DNA of 46,435 nt from an uncultured Lachnospiraceae bacterium. GTDB taxonomy: Bacteria > Bacillota > Clostridia > Lachnospirales > Lachnospiraceae. A program made the translations under genes and the position numbers. The notes under the pieces were generated by a model that worked only from the letters and a program-made list of their open reading frames with translations, ran no database searches and was not told the origin of the DNA. Of this stretch, positions 35,402 through 44,073 are shown piece after piece. Where the stretch lies: NCBI GenBank assembly GCA_947652925.1, contig CANTEW010000019.1, positions 1-46,435 of the forward strand. The letters run 5' to 3'. Every line of letters starts with the position of its first letter. Position 1 is the first letter of the stretch.

Positions 35402-35997
35402 TAATAGATCTTATCTTTTTCCAAAAGGGTGGCCTTCCCACCCTTTATCTCTATGATATTCACACCACAGTTAGGACAGACGCCTCCCTGCCAGAAATCA
35501 GTGATATCTCCATACACAGGCTGCAGCATAGCGCGCACGGCACAGCCATGGGTCGCGATCAGCACGATCTTATCCTCAAGATCCGGACGGTGTATCAGTT
35601 CTTCATAGAACTCCCCCGTCCTCGCACATACGTCATAGATCGACTCCCCATTCCTGGCCGGTACATAATGATATGCGTCGGCAAAAAAATTATGGAAAGG
35701 GTGGGAAGGATCCACCTGTAGGACTTGCGTCCCTTCCAGATCCCCAAAAGAGATCTCCTGGATACGTTCGTCTGTCTCAATAGGTACATCCCTGTCCCTC
35801 AATACCAGTCTTGCGGTCTGGAAAGCCCGCTGGAGCGGACTGGAGATCGCCAGGTCAAAAGGCACGTCCTCCAGCTCTTTCCCAGTGATCTTCGCCAGCC
35901 GTATCCCATTTTCATTTAACGGGATGTCTGTCATGCCCTGTATCTTCCTCAACGCATTCCAGGCAGTCTCCCCATGTCTGATCACATATAATAGCAT
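35398..35997 (-). CDS. Histidine phosphatase family protein
   Basis: The 199-residue cytosolic enzyme belongs to the phosphoglycerate-mutase-like branch: VIRHGETAWN (phospho-accepting His8), LAISSPLQRAFQTARLV, EISFGDLEG and the second catalytic His in IATHGCAVRAML. Members act on many small phosphates, including alpha-ribazole phosphate (CobC) in B12 synthesis. The nearby corrinoid genes make a B12 link tempting, but no other cobalamin gene is seen and the specific substrate stays open. It is convergent with the second corrinoid protein gene, whose stop lies 57 bases away. Confidence 0.9.
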   Translation of the reverse strand: MLLYVIRHGETAWNALRKIQGMTDIPLNENGIRLAKITGKELEDVPFDLAISSPLQRAFQTARLVLRDRDVPIETDERIQEISFGDLEGTQVLQVDPSHPFHNFFADAYHYVPARNGESIYDVCARTGEFYEELIHRPDLEDKIVLIATHGCAVRAMLQPVYGDITDFWQGGVCPNCGVNIIEIKGGKATLLEKDKIYY

Positions 35998-36012
35998 ACG
36001 CCAAAACTCCCC

Positions 36013-38433
36013 TTAACTCCTCAATTCGATACCAAGGCCCTCTAATCCGTGCAAGATCTTCTTCATAACGGCGCTCACATCTTTTTCCTCCAGTGTCCGG
36101 TCTTTCGCGCGCAGCGTCACTGAATACGCCATAGACTTATACCCCGCTTTGATCTGTTTTCCCTCATATATATCAAATAAACTAAGATCTTCCAGGATCT
36201 TACCGCCCCGCTGTGCGATCACGCTCTCGATCTGTCCTGCCAGCACATCTTTTGGTACGACCATGCTGATATCACGGGTCACAGCCGGATATCTGGCGAT
36301 CCCTTCGTATTTATAGTCAAAGCCCGCAAATCCCAGGACTGATGGTATATCCACCACCGCCAGATAAGCGCGCTCCCCGATCCCGTAGGATGCGGCCACC
36401 GCAGGATGGACTTCCCCCAGATATGCCACTTCTTTCCCTTCATAGCAGACGACCGCCTGACGTCCCGGGTGCAGATAAGGATACAGGGTGGACGGCTCGT
36501 AGACAGGTTTTTTGCGCATCCCCGCCTTTTCAAAGAATTCCTCCACCACGCCTTTCATCGTATAGAAATCCCCCTTGCCGTACATACCCAGGGTAAACTG
36601 CATCCGTTCGTCGGGGAGTTCTTGTAAGGGCAGCTCTTTTGGAAGATATACATTCCCTAATTCATACAGCCCCACATTCTTATTTCTCCGGTTATGATTT
36701 GTCGCCAGGGACGTGAGCATCCCATTCACCGACAAAGTACGCATGATACTGAAATCCTCACCCAGAGGGTTCAAGATCCGTATCGCCCTCCTCTTGGGAC
36801 ATTCTTCTGGCAGCCGCAGTCTATCAAATACCTTGGGACTCTCAAAAGAATAGCACATCCCCTGGGAAAAACCGCAGTATTCCGCCACATCCCTCGCCAC
36901 CTGCTCAATACGCTGTTTGAAAGAAATGCGCCCCGTTGTCGCCTCCCCGGTGGGCAATGTTGTGGATATTTTGTCATATCCGTAAAATCTTGCTACTTCC
37001 TCTGCCAGATCCGCCATACAATGGATATCCTGACGGAAGGTCGGAGCAACGATCTCTCCGGTGGACTCTTCATATCTCAACGCAACTTTATCCAGGAACT
37101 TAAGCATTTCCTCCTTAGATATATCTGTCCCCAGCAGGGCATTGATCTTCTCCGGCTCAAATCTCACGCGGACGGGCTCCCGTTTCTGCGCATACACATC
37201 CACCATGCCGCCCACGACTTCCCCCGCGCCCAGTTCCTCCATGAGCTGGCAGGCCCTGTCGATCGCCGCCTGGGCATTATTGGGATCCAGTCCCTTCTCA
37301 AACTTTCCGGAAGCATCGGTGCGCAGCCCGATCCTTTTGGCCGACTTGCGGATATTCGCCCCGTCAAAACAAGCCGCCTCGAAGAGTACCGTTTTCACCT
37401 GATCTGTGATCATAGAATTTTCACCGCCCATGATCCCAGCCACACCTACAGGCTTCCTGCCGTCACAGATCATCAGCACGTCCTCATCCATGATGCGTGT
37501 CTGACCGTCCAGAGTGACGAACTCTTCTCCCTGCTCTGCCCGCCTGACCACGATGTGTGCGTCTTCGATGGTATCCAGGTCGTAAGCGTGCATAGGCTGT
37601 CCATATTCCTCCATCACATAATTGGTGATATCCACCAGATTATTGATAGGGCGGATGCCGTTAGCCGCCAGACAGCGCTGCATCCATTTAGGGGAAGGCC
37701 CCAGCTTTACATTCTTGACTACACGGGCACAATAGCGGGGACACAGCTGCTCATCTTCCACTGTCACACGGATATAGTCTGCGGCGTCTTCCTGGTTCCC
37801 CACAGCCTTTACCACCGGGGGCTTGAACTCTTTACCAAAAGTGGCCGCCGCCTCCCGTGCGATCCCCACCACACTGTAGCAGTCTACCCGGTTCGATGTG
37901 ATCTCGTACTCGAAGATCACATCATCCAGCCCCAGGATCTTGACCGCGTCTCCGCCCACAGGCACATCGTCCTCGAAGATATAGATCCCGTATTCCGGCG
38001 CTTCCGGATACATCTCCCGGCTGCTCCCCAACTCTTCAATAGAACACATCATGCCGCTGGAATCTACGCCCCTGAGTTTCCCCTTCTTGATCTTGATCCC
38101 GCCGGGCGTCACCTTACCGTCATGGCCTCCCGCCACACGTCCCCCGTCCAGGACAACGGGGATCTTATCCCCCTCTTTCACATTGGGCGCGCCTGTGACG
38201 ATCTGGACGGGCTGCTCCTGTCCCACATCCACCTGACAGACGATCAGCTTATCTGCGTCTGGGTGTTTTTCTATCTTTTTGATCTGTCCCACCACAATAT
38301 TTTCCAGATCTGCGTCCAAACGCTGATATCCTTCCACTTTTGTCCCGGACAGGGTCATCGCGTCAGAATATCCCTGCGCCGTCACATCCAGATCCGGTAC
38401 ATACATTTTTATCCACGATAGAGAAGTATTCAT
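36013..38433 (-). CDS. pheT: Phenylalanine--tRNA ligase beta subunit
   Basis: The 806-residue beta subunit of the alpha2-beta2 enzyme has its domains in order. An N-terminal tRNA-binding (EMAP-like) domain (about 40-150; VGQIKKIEKHPDADKLIVCQVDVG) comes first. B3/B4 editing follows (PRYCARVVKNV, NGIRPINNLVDITNYVMEEYGQPMHAYD), then B5 (DINALLGTDIS-like), the core catalytic-like domain, and a C-terminal ferredoxin-fold anticodon-binding domain (YPAVTRDISMVVP). It charges tRNA-Phe together with the PheS subunit. It starts 13 bases after pheS and ends 15 bases before the start of the phosphatase gene on the same strand. Confidence 0.97.
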   Translation of the reverse strand: MNTSLSWIKMYVPDLDVTAQGYSDAMTLSGTKVEGYQRLDADLENIVVGQIKKIEKHPDADKLIVCQVDVGQEQPVQIVTGAPNVKEGDKIPVVLDGGRVAGGHDGKVTPGGIKIKKGKLRGVDSSGMMCSIEELGSSREMYPEAPEYGIYIFEDDVPVGGDAVKILGLDDVIFEYEITSNRVDCYSVVGIAREAAATFGKEFKPPVVKAVGNQEDAADYIRVTVEDEQLCPRYCARVVKNVKLGPSPKWMQRCLAANGIRPINNLVDITNYVMEEYGQPMHAYDLDTIEDAHIVVRRAEQGEEFVTLDGQTRIMDEDVLMICDGRKPVGVAGIMGGENSMITDQVKTVLFEAACFDGANIRKSAKRIGLRTDASGKFEKGLDPNNAQAAIDRACQLMEELGAGEVVGGMVDVYAQKREPVRVRFEPEKINALLGTDISKEEMLKFLDKVALRYEESTGEIVAPTFRQDIHCMADLAEEVARFYGYDKISTTLPTGEATTGRISFKQRIEQVARDVAEYCGFSQGMCYSFESPKVFDRLRLPEECPKRRAIRILNPLGEDFSIMRTLSVNGMLTSLATNHNRRNKNVGLYELGNVYLPKELPLQELPDERMQFTLGMYGKGDFYTMKGVVEEFFEKAGMRKKPVYEPSTLYPYLHPGRQAVVCYEGKEVAYLGEVHPAVAASYGIGERAYLAVVDIPSVLGFAGFDYKYEGIARYPAVTRDISMVVPKDVLAGQIESVIAQRGGKILEDLSLFDIYEGKQIKAGYKSMAYSVTLRAKDRTLEEKDVSAVMKKILHGLEGLGIELRS

Positions 38434-38446
38434 GATATAAGCCCTC

Positions 38447-39472
38447 CTAAAACTGCCTCAAGAATCTGACATCATTTTCATACAGCAGACGCATATCATC
38501 GATCTCATATTTGAGCAATGCGATCCGCTCCAGCCCTACGCCAAAAGCAAACCCCGTATATTCTTCCGGGTCTATGCCGCACATCTCCAGGACATGGGGA
38601 TGCACCATCCCGCAGCCCAAGATCTCGATCCAGCCGCTCCCTTTACAGAACCTGCAGCCGCTCCCCTTACATTTAAAACAGGAAACGTCCACCTCCGCAC
38701 TGGGTTCTGTGAAGGGAAAATGATGGGGCCGGAACTTCGTCTCCGTCTCCGGGCCGAAGAGCTGCCTGGCAAATCCTTCAAGCGTTCCTTTCAGATCCGC
38801 GAATGTGATATTTTTGTCCACTACCAGCCCCTCGATCTGATGGAAAGAGGGGGAATGGGTCGCATCCACTTCATCAGAACGGAAGACCCGCCCAGGCGCG
38901 ATCATACGGATAGGCAGCTTACCCTGTTCCATCACACGCGCCTGTACCGGAGAAGTCTGGGTACGCAGTACGATATCTTTCGAGATATAGAAGGTATCCT
39001 GTTCATCCTTGGCCGGATGGTCCTCAGGGATATTTAAGTTGGTAAAATTATACAGGTCGTATTCCACCTCCGGCCCTTCCACCACTTCATACCCCATGCC
39101 GATGAAGATCCGCTGCACTTCTTCCAGCGCGATGGTATTGGGATGTCTGTGGCCTGTCTCCATCTTCGCCGCCGGGAGGGTCACATCGATGACCTCCTCT
39201 CTCAGCCGCTCCTCCTGGAGTATCTGCTCCATCCGTGCCTTCGTCTCTTCCAGGAAGTCCTCGATATGCGCCCGTGTATCATTCACCAACTGGCCCACCG
39301 CCGGCCGCTCTTCAGCCGCCACGTCCTTCATACCTTTCAGCACAGCTGTCAATTGGCCTTTTTTCCCCAGATAAGCCACGCGCACATCATTCAACTGTTC
39401 CAGTCCGTCAGAACTCTGGATCCGTTCCAGGGCCTCCTCACGGATCTTCTGTAACTTCTCTTTCATACTCAT
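38447..39472 (-). CDS. pheS: Phenylalanine--tRNA ligase alpha subunit
   Basis: The 341-residue class II catalytic subunit has an N-terminal coiled coil (residues 1-85), then GHRHPNTIALEEVQRIFIGMGYEVVEGPEVE (motif 1 region), HPAKDEQDTFYI, LRTQTSPVQARVM, APGRVFRSDEVDATHSPSFHQIEGL (motif 2), a Cys-rich loop CFKCKGSGCRFCKGSG and GFAFGVGLERIALLKYEI (motif 3). It makes phenylalanyl-adenylate. The start at 39472 lies behind AAGGAGA. Expression is controlled by the T-box leader directly upstream. Confidence 0.97.
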   Translation of the reverse strand: MSMKEKLQKIREEALERIQSSDGLEQLNDVRVAYLGKKGQLTAVLKGMKDVAAEERPAVGQLVNDTRAHIEDFLEETKARMEQILQEERLREEVIDVTLPAAKMETGHRHPNTIALEEVQRIFIGMGYEVVEGPEVEYDLYNFTNLNIPEDHPAKDEQDTFYISKDIVLRTQTSPVQARVMEQGKLPIRMIAPGRVFRSDEVDATHSPSFHQIEGLVVDKNITFADLKGTLEGFARQLFGPETETKFRPHHFPFTEPSAEVDVSCFKCKGSGCRFCKGSGWIEILGCGMVHPHVLEMCGIDPEEYTGFAFGVGLERIALLKYEIDDMRLLYENDVRFLRQF

Positions 39473-39487
39473 ATGCCTATCTCCTTA

Positions 39488-39796
39488 AGAATAGATTTGT
39501 GAAACAAAAAAACACCCGTCCCCAAAAGGGACGAGCTCTCGTTCGCGGTACCACCCTAATTCCCGCACAAAAAAACTGCCTGCGGACACCTTTCCTATGC
39601 TTAACGCGCATCCACGTCATCTCCTACTCGGCCGCACACGAAAAAATACAGCGGCCGTTCAAAGATGCAGCTCCGGTGGGAAATTCAAGACAGCCCTGGA
39701 CCAAAGGAGACTTGCAGCCGACGATCTCCTCTCTCTGCTGGAAAGACTGACTCTATGAGTGTACAGTACACTAGACACCTTCCATGCCTTTGTCTT
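39488..39796 (-). promoter_or_regulatory. T-box riboswitch of pheST
   Basis: The leader reads, on the minus strand, AGGGTGGTACCGCG (the T-box that pairs with the free tRNA 3' end) next to a terminator, where CGTCCC pairs with GGGACG and a run of seven T follows. TTC at the complement of 39680-39682, in an internal bulge of the upstream stem, fits a phenylalanine specifier codon. Uncharged tRNA-Phe would stabilise the antiterminator and allow read-through into pheST. Confidence 0.93.
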
Positions 39797-39802
39797 TTAC
39801 CT

Positions 39803-39831
39803 ATTCTATATATTTTTTTCCATCCTGTCAA
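39803..39831 (-). promoter_or_regulatory. Promoter of the T-box-pheST unit
   Basis: On the minus strand TTGACA (complement of 39826-39831) and TAGAAT (complement of 39803-39808) are 17 bases apart. The -35 overlaps the stop codon of the YihY-like gene. Confidence 0.85.
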
Positions 39832-40652
39832 GAGTGAAGATCCTCAAAATAAACGTTCACTTCCGCGCCATACAGGACAATATTCATACAAAAATACATC
39901 CACAGCATGATCAGTATGATCGTGGCAAAACTGCCGTACATATTCAGGGCGCTGGGAAAAAACGTGTAATAGAGAGAAAACGCATAGGAAAATGCCATCC
40001 ACGCCACAGCCGTGACAAACGCTCCCGGCATCTGGCTCTTGAACGTAGCTTTCCTGTTGGGCAGCACTTTATAAAAGGCCAGAAAGACCGCCATCAATAC
40101 AAAGAAAGACCCCAGCATCCGCGCCCCTATGATCTGCGCCACCAATCGGCCCAGCCAGGGCCATTCTGCTGTCAGGCTCTTCTGGAGGCTGTTGCCGAAT
40201 ACCAGGAGGACTAGGCTGGCCACGATCGCCAGGACAAAGACAAACGTATAAAACACCGACCAGAGCCGGGTGGTCAGCCACCCTCTGGTCTCTTCCACAT
40301 GGTAGATGGTATTCAGCCCGTTAGTGAGAGATTGCACGCCTTTTCCGGAAGACCACAGGGACAAGAGCAGTGTAACGGGCAGCACGGCGCTCGTCTTCCC
40401 GTAGACTTCATTGACCACTGCTGACACCAGCCCCCGGAAATTATCCGGACATATCTCCACGATCGCCTGATCCACCATATCTTTTGTGAGCGGCGTATAC
40501 CGCACGATCGTGAGCAGGAACAGAACAAACGGGATAAAAGATAATATGATAAAATAAGCCGCCTGCGCCGCGTATGCACTCACATGATCCTTAAATGCAC
40601 GGTCTGTAAAACCTTTGAAAAAATGAAACACCTCTACCGCTGTTTTTTTCAT
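39828..40652 (-). CDS. YihY/BrkB family membrane protein
   Basis: The 274-residue inner-membrane protein has about six hydrophobic segments and the UPF0761 pattern: AAQAAYFIILSFIPFVLFLLTIV, LWSSGKGVQSLTNGLNTIYHVEETRGW, LPNRKATFKSQMPGAFVTAVAWM and YFCMNIVLYGAEVN. Once annotated as ribonuclease BN, the family's function is not established; an export role has been suggested. It starts 17 bases after galM behind AGAGGTGA, so the two are probably co-transcribed. Its stop region also holds the pheST promoter. Confidence 0.9.
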   Translation of the reverse strand: MKKTAVEVFHFFKGFTDRAFKDHVSAYAAQAAYFIILSFIPFVLFLLTIVRYTPLTKDMVDQAIVEICPDNFRGLVSAVVNEVYGKTSAVLPVTLLLSLWSSGKGVQSLTNGLNTIYHVEETRGWLTTRLWSVFYTFVFVLAIVASLVLLVFGNSLQKSLTAEWPWLGRLVAQIIGARMLGSFFVLMAVFLAFYKVLPNRKATFKSQMPGAFVTAVAWMAFSYAFSLYYTFFPSALNMYGSFATIILIMLWMYFCMNIVLYGAEVNVYFEDLHS

Positions 40653-40668
40653 GTATCACCTCTACGGA

Positions 40669-41730
40669 TCACCTCTCCACACCAAACCGATAGGAAGTCA
40701 TGGTACGGTAGGTCTTCCCTGCACTCAAGACAGGGGTCTCAAATCCCTCATCGTTCACACTGTTGGGAAAATATTGGGTCTCCATGCAGAATCCATCCCG
40801 CCTGTGGTAGATATGTCCGCCCTTGCCCACCTGTCCATCCAGAAAATTGCCCGTGTAAAACTGGAGACCGGGAAGGTCTGTCGCCACTTCCATGGTGATG
40901 CCGCTCCTGGGTCCCCGCGCGCGGGCGACTACACGGGTCCTGCCCTTCCGATAGCCTTCACAGACAAAATTATGGTCATAACCGCCCATACATTTAAGCT
41001 GATCATAGTCAGCATCTATCTCCATGCCCACACGCCTGCCCTTCACAAGATCCATGGGCGTATCTCCCACTGAAAGGATCTCCCCTGTAGGGATCGCGCC
41101 GCTGTCCCTGACCGGGGTGAACGCGCGGGCATTTATAGCCACCCAATGATCGCAGATACTCCCCTGATCCTGGCCATCCAGATTAAAATAACTGTGGTTC
41201 GTCAGATTCACGACCGTATCCGCGTCACTGCTCCCCATGTAATGGATACTGACCTCATCATCGTCTGACAATCTATATCTGACCATGATACGGAGATCAC
41301 CAGGAAAGCCCTGGTCACCGTCCGGACTGGAAAGTGCAAACGTCACACTGTTCCGCTGCTGGTCTACCTCCTGTTCTCCCCATAGACGGCGCTCGTAGCC
41401 ATCCGGCCCGCTGTGCAGGTTATTTTCCCCATCATTGGCCGTCAACTGATATGTACGGCCATTTATCTGTATCCGTGCTCTCTCAATACGGTTGCAGTTA
41501 CGTCCGATCACAGCTCCGAAATAGGCATCCCCTCTCTCATAGCCTTCTGCCTGATCATATCCCAACACCACATCTGTGAGTTTTCCATCTCTGTCCGGCA
41601 TCGCCACTGTCACAAGGGACGCGCCCAGGTCTGTCACCTCTATGTATGAGCCATTCCTGTTTTCCAGGCGGTAGATATGCGCGCTCTCTCCCGCCGCCGT
41701 AAGACCAAAACTCCTTTTATACACACTCAT
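40669..41730 (-). CDS. galM: Aldose 1-epimerase (galactose mutarotase)
   Basis: The 353-residue beta-sandwich enzyme interconverts alpha and beta anomers of aldohexoses. Catalytic His is in VVNLTNHSYFNLDG and catalytic Glu in GFCMETQYFPNS; GAVIGRNCNRIERARI and ENNLHSGPDGYERRLWGEQ are also family motifs. It lacks a signal peptide. The start lies behind GGAGGATGAGG. No galK/galT genes are near; the araA-sugar cluster is 20 kb away. A repeat element lies immediately upstream and may influence its promoter. Confidence 0.93.
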   Translation of the reverse strand: MSVYKRSFGLTAAGESAHIYRLENRNGSYIEVTDLGASLVTVAMPDRDGKLTDVVLGYDQAEGYERGDAYFGAVIGRNCNRIERARIQINGRTYQLTANDGENNLHSGPDGYERRLWGEQEVDQQRNSVTFALSSPDGDQGFPGDLRIMVRYRLSDDDEVSIHYMGSSDADTVVNLTNHSYFNLDGQDQGSICDHWVAINARAFTPVRDSGAIPTGEILSVGDTPMDLVKGRRVGMEIDADYDQLKCMGGYDHNFVCEGYRKGRTRVVARARGPRSGITMEVATDLPGLQFYTGNFLDGQVGKGGHIYHRRDGFCMETQYFPNSVNDEGFETPVLSAGKTYRTMTSYRFGVER

Positions 41731-41756
41731 ATCCTCATCCTCCGCATAGAATATGC

Positions 41757-42046
41757 TCCAGCGTGTGTCTTAAAACCTCAAATGATCTGTAAATAGTTTA
41801 GATCGCACAAACATTTGATACGATCCATGGCCGCTCAATTCTTTTTTCGTTCCGGTCCGTGCTGAACATGTGCCACTGGCACATAGCACTGTTGATCGCC
41901 GCAGCCACCGCTACGACTCATTCCTCCGCCTTCCAGAGTAACAAGATATCCGGCACATTTTATTACAGAAGTCAACTTGTTGATACACTATCATCTGTAA
42001 ATTTTCTATGATCTAAGGATATATGAGGTCTTCAAACACGCTCTAA
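41757..42046. repeat. Copy D of the intergenic repeat family (about 290 bp, MITE-like)
   Basis: Both ends carry related inverted sequences: the left GCGTGTGTCTTAAAACCTCA and, complemented, the right TTAGAGCGTGTTTGAAGACC. Each is followed inward by a block like ATCTGTAAAT. The right half matches the copy at 33076-33163 and the left half the copy at 1-160. An internal 7-bp hairpin ATGTGCC/GGCACAT lies at about 41868-41884. No transposase gene is present, so it could be a non-autonomous element. A tiny frame inside is listed separately. Confidence 0.65.
41835..41921 (-). CDS. Possible 28-residue peptide inside repeat copy D
   Basis: ATG at 41921 follows AAGGCGGAGGA and opens a 28-codon frame ending in TGA at 41835. 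The peptide has two cysteines (GGCG and QQCY) and a basic tail ERKKN. There is no known family in my reading. The frame overlaps the internal hairpin, and the other copies do not keep the whole of it, so it may be chance. It is reported because it is too short for usual gene calling and has a plausible ribosome-binding site. Confidence 0.25.
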   Translation of the reverse strand: MSRSGGCGDQQCYVPVAHVQHGPERKKN

Positions 42047-42053
42047 CATGGAT

Positions 42054-42081
42054 AAAAGAGAGCCATCGCTGACTCTCTTTT
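42054..42081. terminator. Terminator-like hairpin downstream of the candidate RNA
   Basis: AAAAGAGAG and CTCTCTTTT form a stem with A and T runs on both sides, so it could terminate in either direction. On the minus strand it lies about 225 bases after the start of the candidate RNA at 42306. Confidence 0.75.
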
Positions 42082-42306
42082 CATCCTTAGTAAACCCGAA
42101 ATGCCGTTTTCCTATATTTTGACGCCTAGCTTATAATGCTAGGTGGGTAACCGCAATTAGATCTCTGCCTACCACGACGAGAGGTCTGACATCCATCCAA
42201 TGATCTAGGAATCCCATGAACGTAAATGTAGGTTCAAAATAATAGGGGATATCGCACATTCCAGGCAATCCTTTTATCTGTCCGATCCATAGACTGGATC
42301 ACATTT
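42054..42306 (-). ncRNA. Candidate structured non-coding RNA (family not recognised, 6S-like possible)
   Basis: A strong promoter (42313-42341) and a terminator-like hairpin (42054-42081) bound about 250 bases without a convincing gene. The predicted RNA folds locally. GATCCA/TGGATC near the 5' end is one stem. CTGGAAT pairs with ATTCCTAG enclosing ATCCC/GGGAT and TGAAC/GTTCA. AGACCTCT pairs with AGAGATCT, and CCTAGC/GCTAGG (42125-42143) forms a hairpin. It does not match SRP RNA, tmRNA or RNase P cores. A 6S-type RNA is one possibility, but I could not confirm the long closed rod expected. Short frames of 18-21 codons exist without ribosome-binding sites. Confidence 0.45.
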
Positions 42307-42312
42307 AAGTAG

Positions 42313-42341
42313 ATTATACTATATTCTATGCCGCTTGACAA
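42313..42341 (-). promoter_or_regulatory. Strong promoter of the candidate RNA
   Basis: On the minus strand TTGTCA (complement of 42336-42341) and TATAAT (complement of 42313-42318) are exactly 17 bases apart, about 50 bases behind the glnS stop. No protein-coding gene starts behind it. Confidence 0.8.
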
Positions 42342-42388
42342 GAAGCATACGAGGTAAATTTTGTTATAATTTATCGCTTTTATCCTTC

Positions 42389-44056
42389 TCACAGATCCTT
42401 AGGCAGTTTAAAGGAACTCTTCAGGGACACGATCCGGTTAAATACCGGCGCACCTTCCCGGGAATCCTTAGCGTCCGCGCAGTAGTATCCGTTCCGGACG
42501 AACTGGAAACTGTCGTAAGCTCTCGCCTGGGCAAGGGCAGGTTCCAGATACGCCTGCTTCACAGTCAATGAATGCGGGTTTAAGTTCAGGGAACCGTCCT
42601 CATTGTACACGCCTTTTTCCTCGTCGATGATATTCTCATACAGGCGTACTTCCGCCTGTACCGCATCCTGGGCCGACACCCAATGGATCGTCCCTTTTAC
42701 TTTCCTCCCGGTAAAGCCGCTCCCGCATTTCGTCTCAGGGTCGTACGTGCAGTGGATCTCCACCACATTGCCATCCGCATCTTTTACAAAGCTCTCGCAT
42801 CTGACAAAATAAGCCTGCATCAGACGCACTTCATTTCCCGGGAACAGACGGAAATATTTCTTGGGCGGTACTTCCATAAAGTCTTCCCGCTCGATATAAA
42901 GTTCCCTCCCGAAAGTCACCGTCCTGCTCCCCAACTCTTCATTTTCCAGATTATTAGCCACTTCCAGCTCCTCTGTCTGGCCTTCCGGATAATTATCGAT
43001 GATCAGCTTGACGGGGTCTAAGACAGCCATCATCCTCTTTCTCTTCAGCTTCAGGTCTTCCCGGACACAATATTCCAACATGGCATAGTCCACGGAACTC
43101 TGTGCCTTAGACACGCCGCACAGTTCCACGAACATCTGGATAGACTCCGGTGTGAAACCTCTCCTGCGCAGGGCGGCGATAGAGACCAGCCTGGGATCGT
43201 CCCAGCCGTCCACGATCCCTTCTTCCACGAGTTTCTTGATATACCTCTTGCCCGTCACCACGTTCGTAAGATATAATTTTGCAAACTCGATCTGCCTGGG
43301 CGGATGGGCAAATCCCACCTCCCGGACGACCCAATCATATAAAGGTCTGTGGTCTTCAAATTCCAGCGTACAGATGGAATGGGTCACTCCCTCAAAAGCA
43401 TCTTCCAGCGGATGGGCAAAATCATACATCGGATAGATACACCAGGTATCCCCAGTCCTGTGATGCGCCATGTGCGCCACCCTATAGATGACCGGATCGC
43501 GCATATTCATATTCGAAGAGGACATATCGATCTTCGCGCGCAGCACTCTCTCACCGTCCCCCACCTGGCCGTTCTTCATCGCTTCAAACAACTGCAGATT
43601 CTCCTCCACAGTCCTGTCCCTGTAAGGGCTTTCCTTCCCAGGTCCTGTCAGGGTGCCCCTGTACTGGCGTATCTCCTCCGCACTCAGGTCGCACACATAC
43701 GCCTTCCCTTTTTTGATCAGAGAGACTGCGGCCTCATACATCTTGTCAAAAAGATCCGAGGCAAAATACAGCCGGTCTTCCCAGTCCGCCCCCAGCCACT
43801 GGATATCTTCTTTGATCGACTCTACGAATTCCTCTTTTTCTTTCGTCGGGTTCGTATCGTCAAAACGCATATTGAACTTCCCGTGGTATTTACGGGCGAT
43901 CCCATGATTCAGCAAGATCGATTTGGCATGTCCGATGTGGAGATACCCATTGGGTTCCGGGGGAAAACGGGTACACACAGTATCATAGACCCCCTCTTCT
44001 AAGTCCTTGTCGATCATCTGCTCAATAAAATTCTTGGATACGGTTTCCTGTTCCAT
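42389..44056 (-). CDS. glnS: Glutamine--tRNA ligase
   Basis: The 555-residue class I synthetase attaches glutamine to tRNA-Gln. Motifs: [18 protein letters not shown] (HIGH region), [67 protein letters not shown], and a [22 protein letters not shown] stretch in the place of the KMSKS loop. The C-terminus is the usual beta-barrel anticodon-binding domain. Length matches bacterial GlnRS without YqeY fusion. It follows the Fn3-like protein gene by 17 bases and may share its transcript; I see no T-box before it. Confidence 0.96.
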   Translation of the reverse strand: MEQETVSKNFIEQMIDKDLEEGVYDTVCTRFPPEPNGYLHIGHAKSILLNHGIARKYHGKFNMRFDDTNPTKEKEEFVESIKEDIQWLGADWEDRLYFASDLFDKMYEAAVSLIKKGKAYVCDLSAEEIRQYRGTLTGPGKESPYRDRTVEENLQLFEAMKNGQVGDGERVLRAKIDMSSSNMNMRDPVIYRVAHMAHHRTGDTWCIYPMYDFAHPLEDAFEGVTHSICTLEFEDHRPLYDWVVREVGFAHPPRQIEFAKLYLTNVVTGKRYIKKLVEEGIVDGWDDPRLVSIAALRRRGFTPESIQMFVELCGVSKAQSSVDYAMLEYCVREDLKLKRKRMMAVLDPVKLIIDNYPEGQTEELEVANNLENEELGSRTVTFGRELYIEREDFMEVPPKKYFRLFPGNEVRLMQAYFVRCESFVKDADGNVVEIHCTYDPETKCGSGFTGRKVKGTIHWVSAQDAVQAEVRLYENIIDEEKGVYNEDGSLNLNPHSLTVKQAYLEPALAQARAYDSFQFVRNGYYCADAKDSREGAPVFNRIVSLKSSFKLPKDL

Positions 44057-44073
44057 GGATCACTCTCTCCTCC

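Noticed and set aside
35398-35997. CobC (alpha-ribazole phosphatase)
   Set aside because: Motifs fit any histidine phosphatase and no cobalamin synthesis gene is nearby, so the specific name is not supported.
36694-38421. A 575-codon open frame on the plus strand
   Set aside because: It lies entirely antisense to pheT, has no ribosome-binding site or family motif, and its length reflects codon bias of the true gene.
42125-42142. Plus-strand TATAAT at 42132-42137 as promoter
   Set aside because: It lies in a hairpin loop and lacks a -35 at the right distance; the nearby TTGACG is only about seven bases upstream.
42125-42143. Hairpin CCTAGC/GCTAGG as terminator of the candidate RNA
   Set aside because: On the minus strand it is followed by A-rich, not U-rich, sequence, so it is more likely an internal stem; the hairpin at 42054-42081 is the better terminator.
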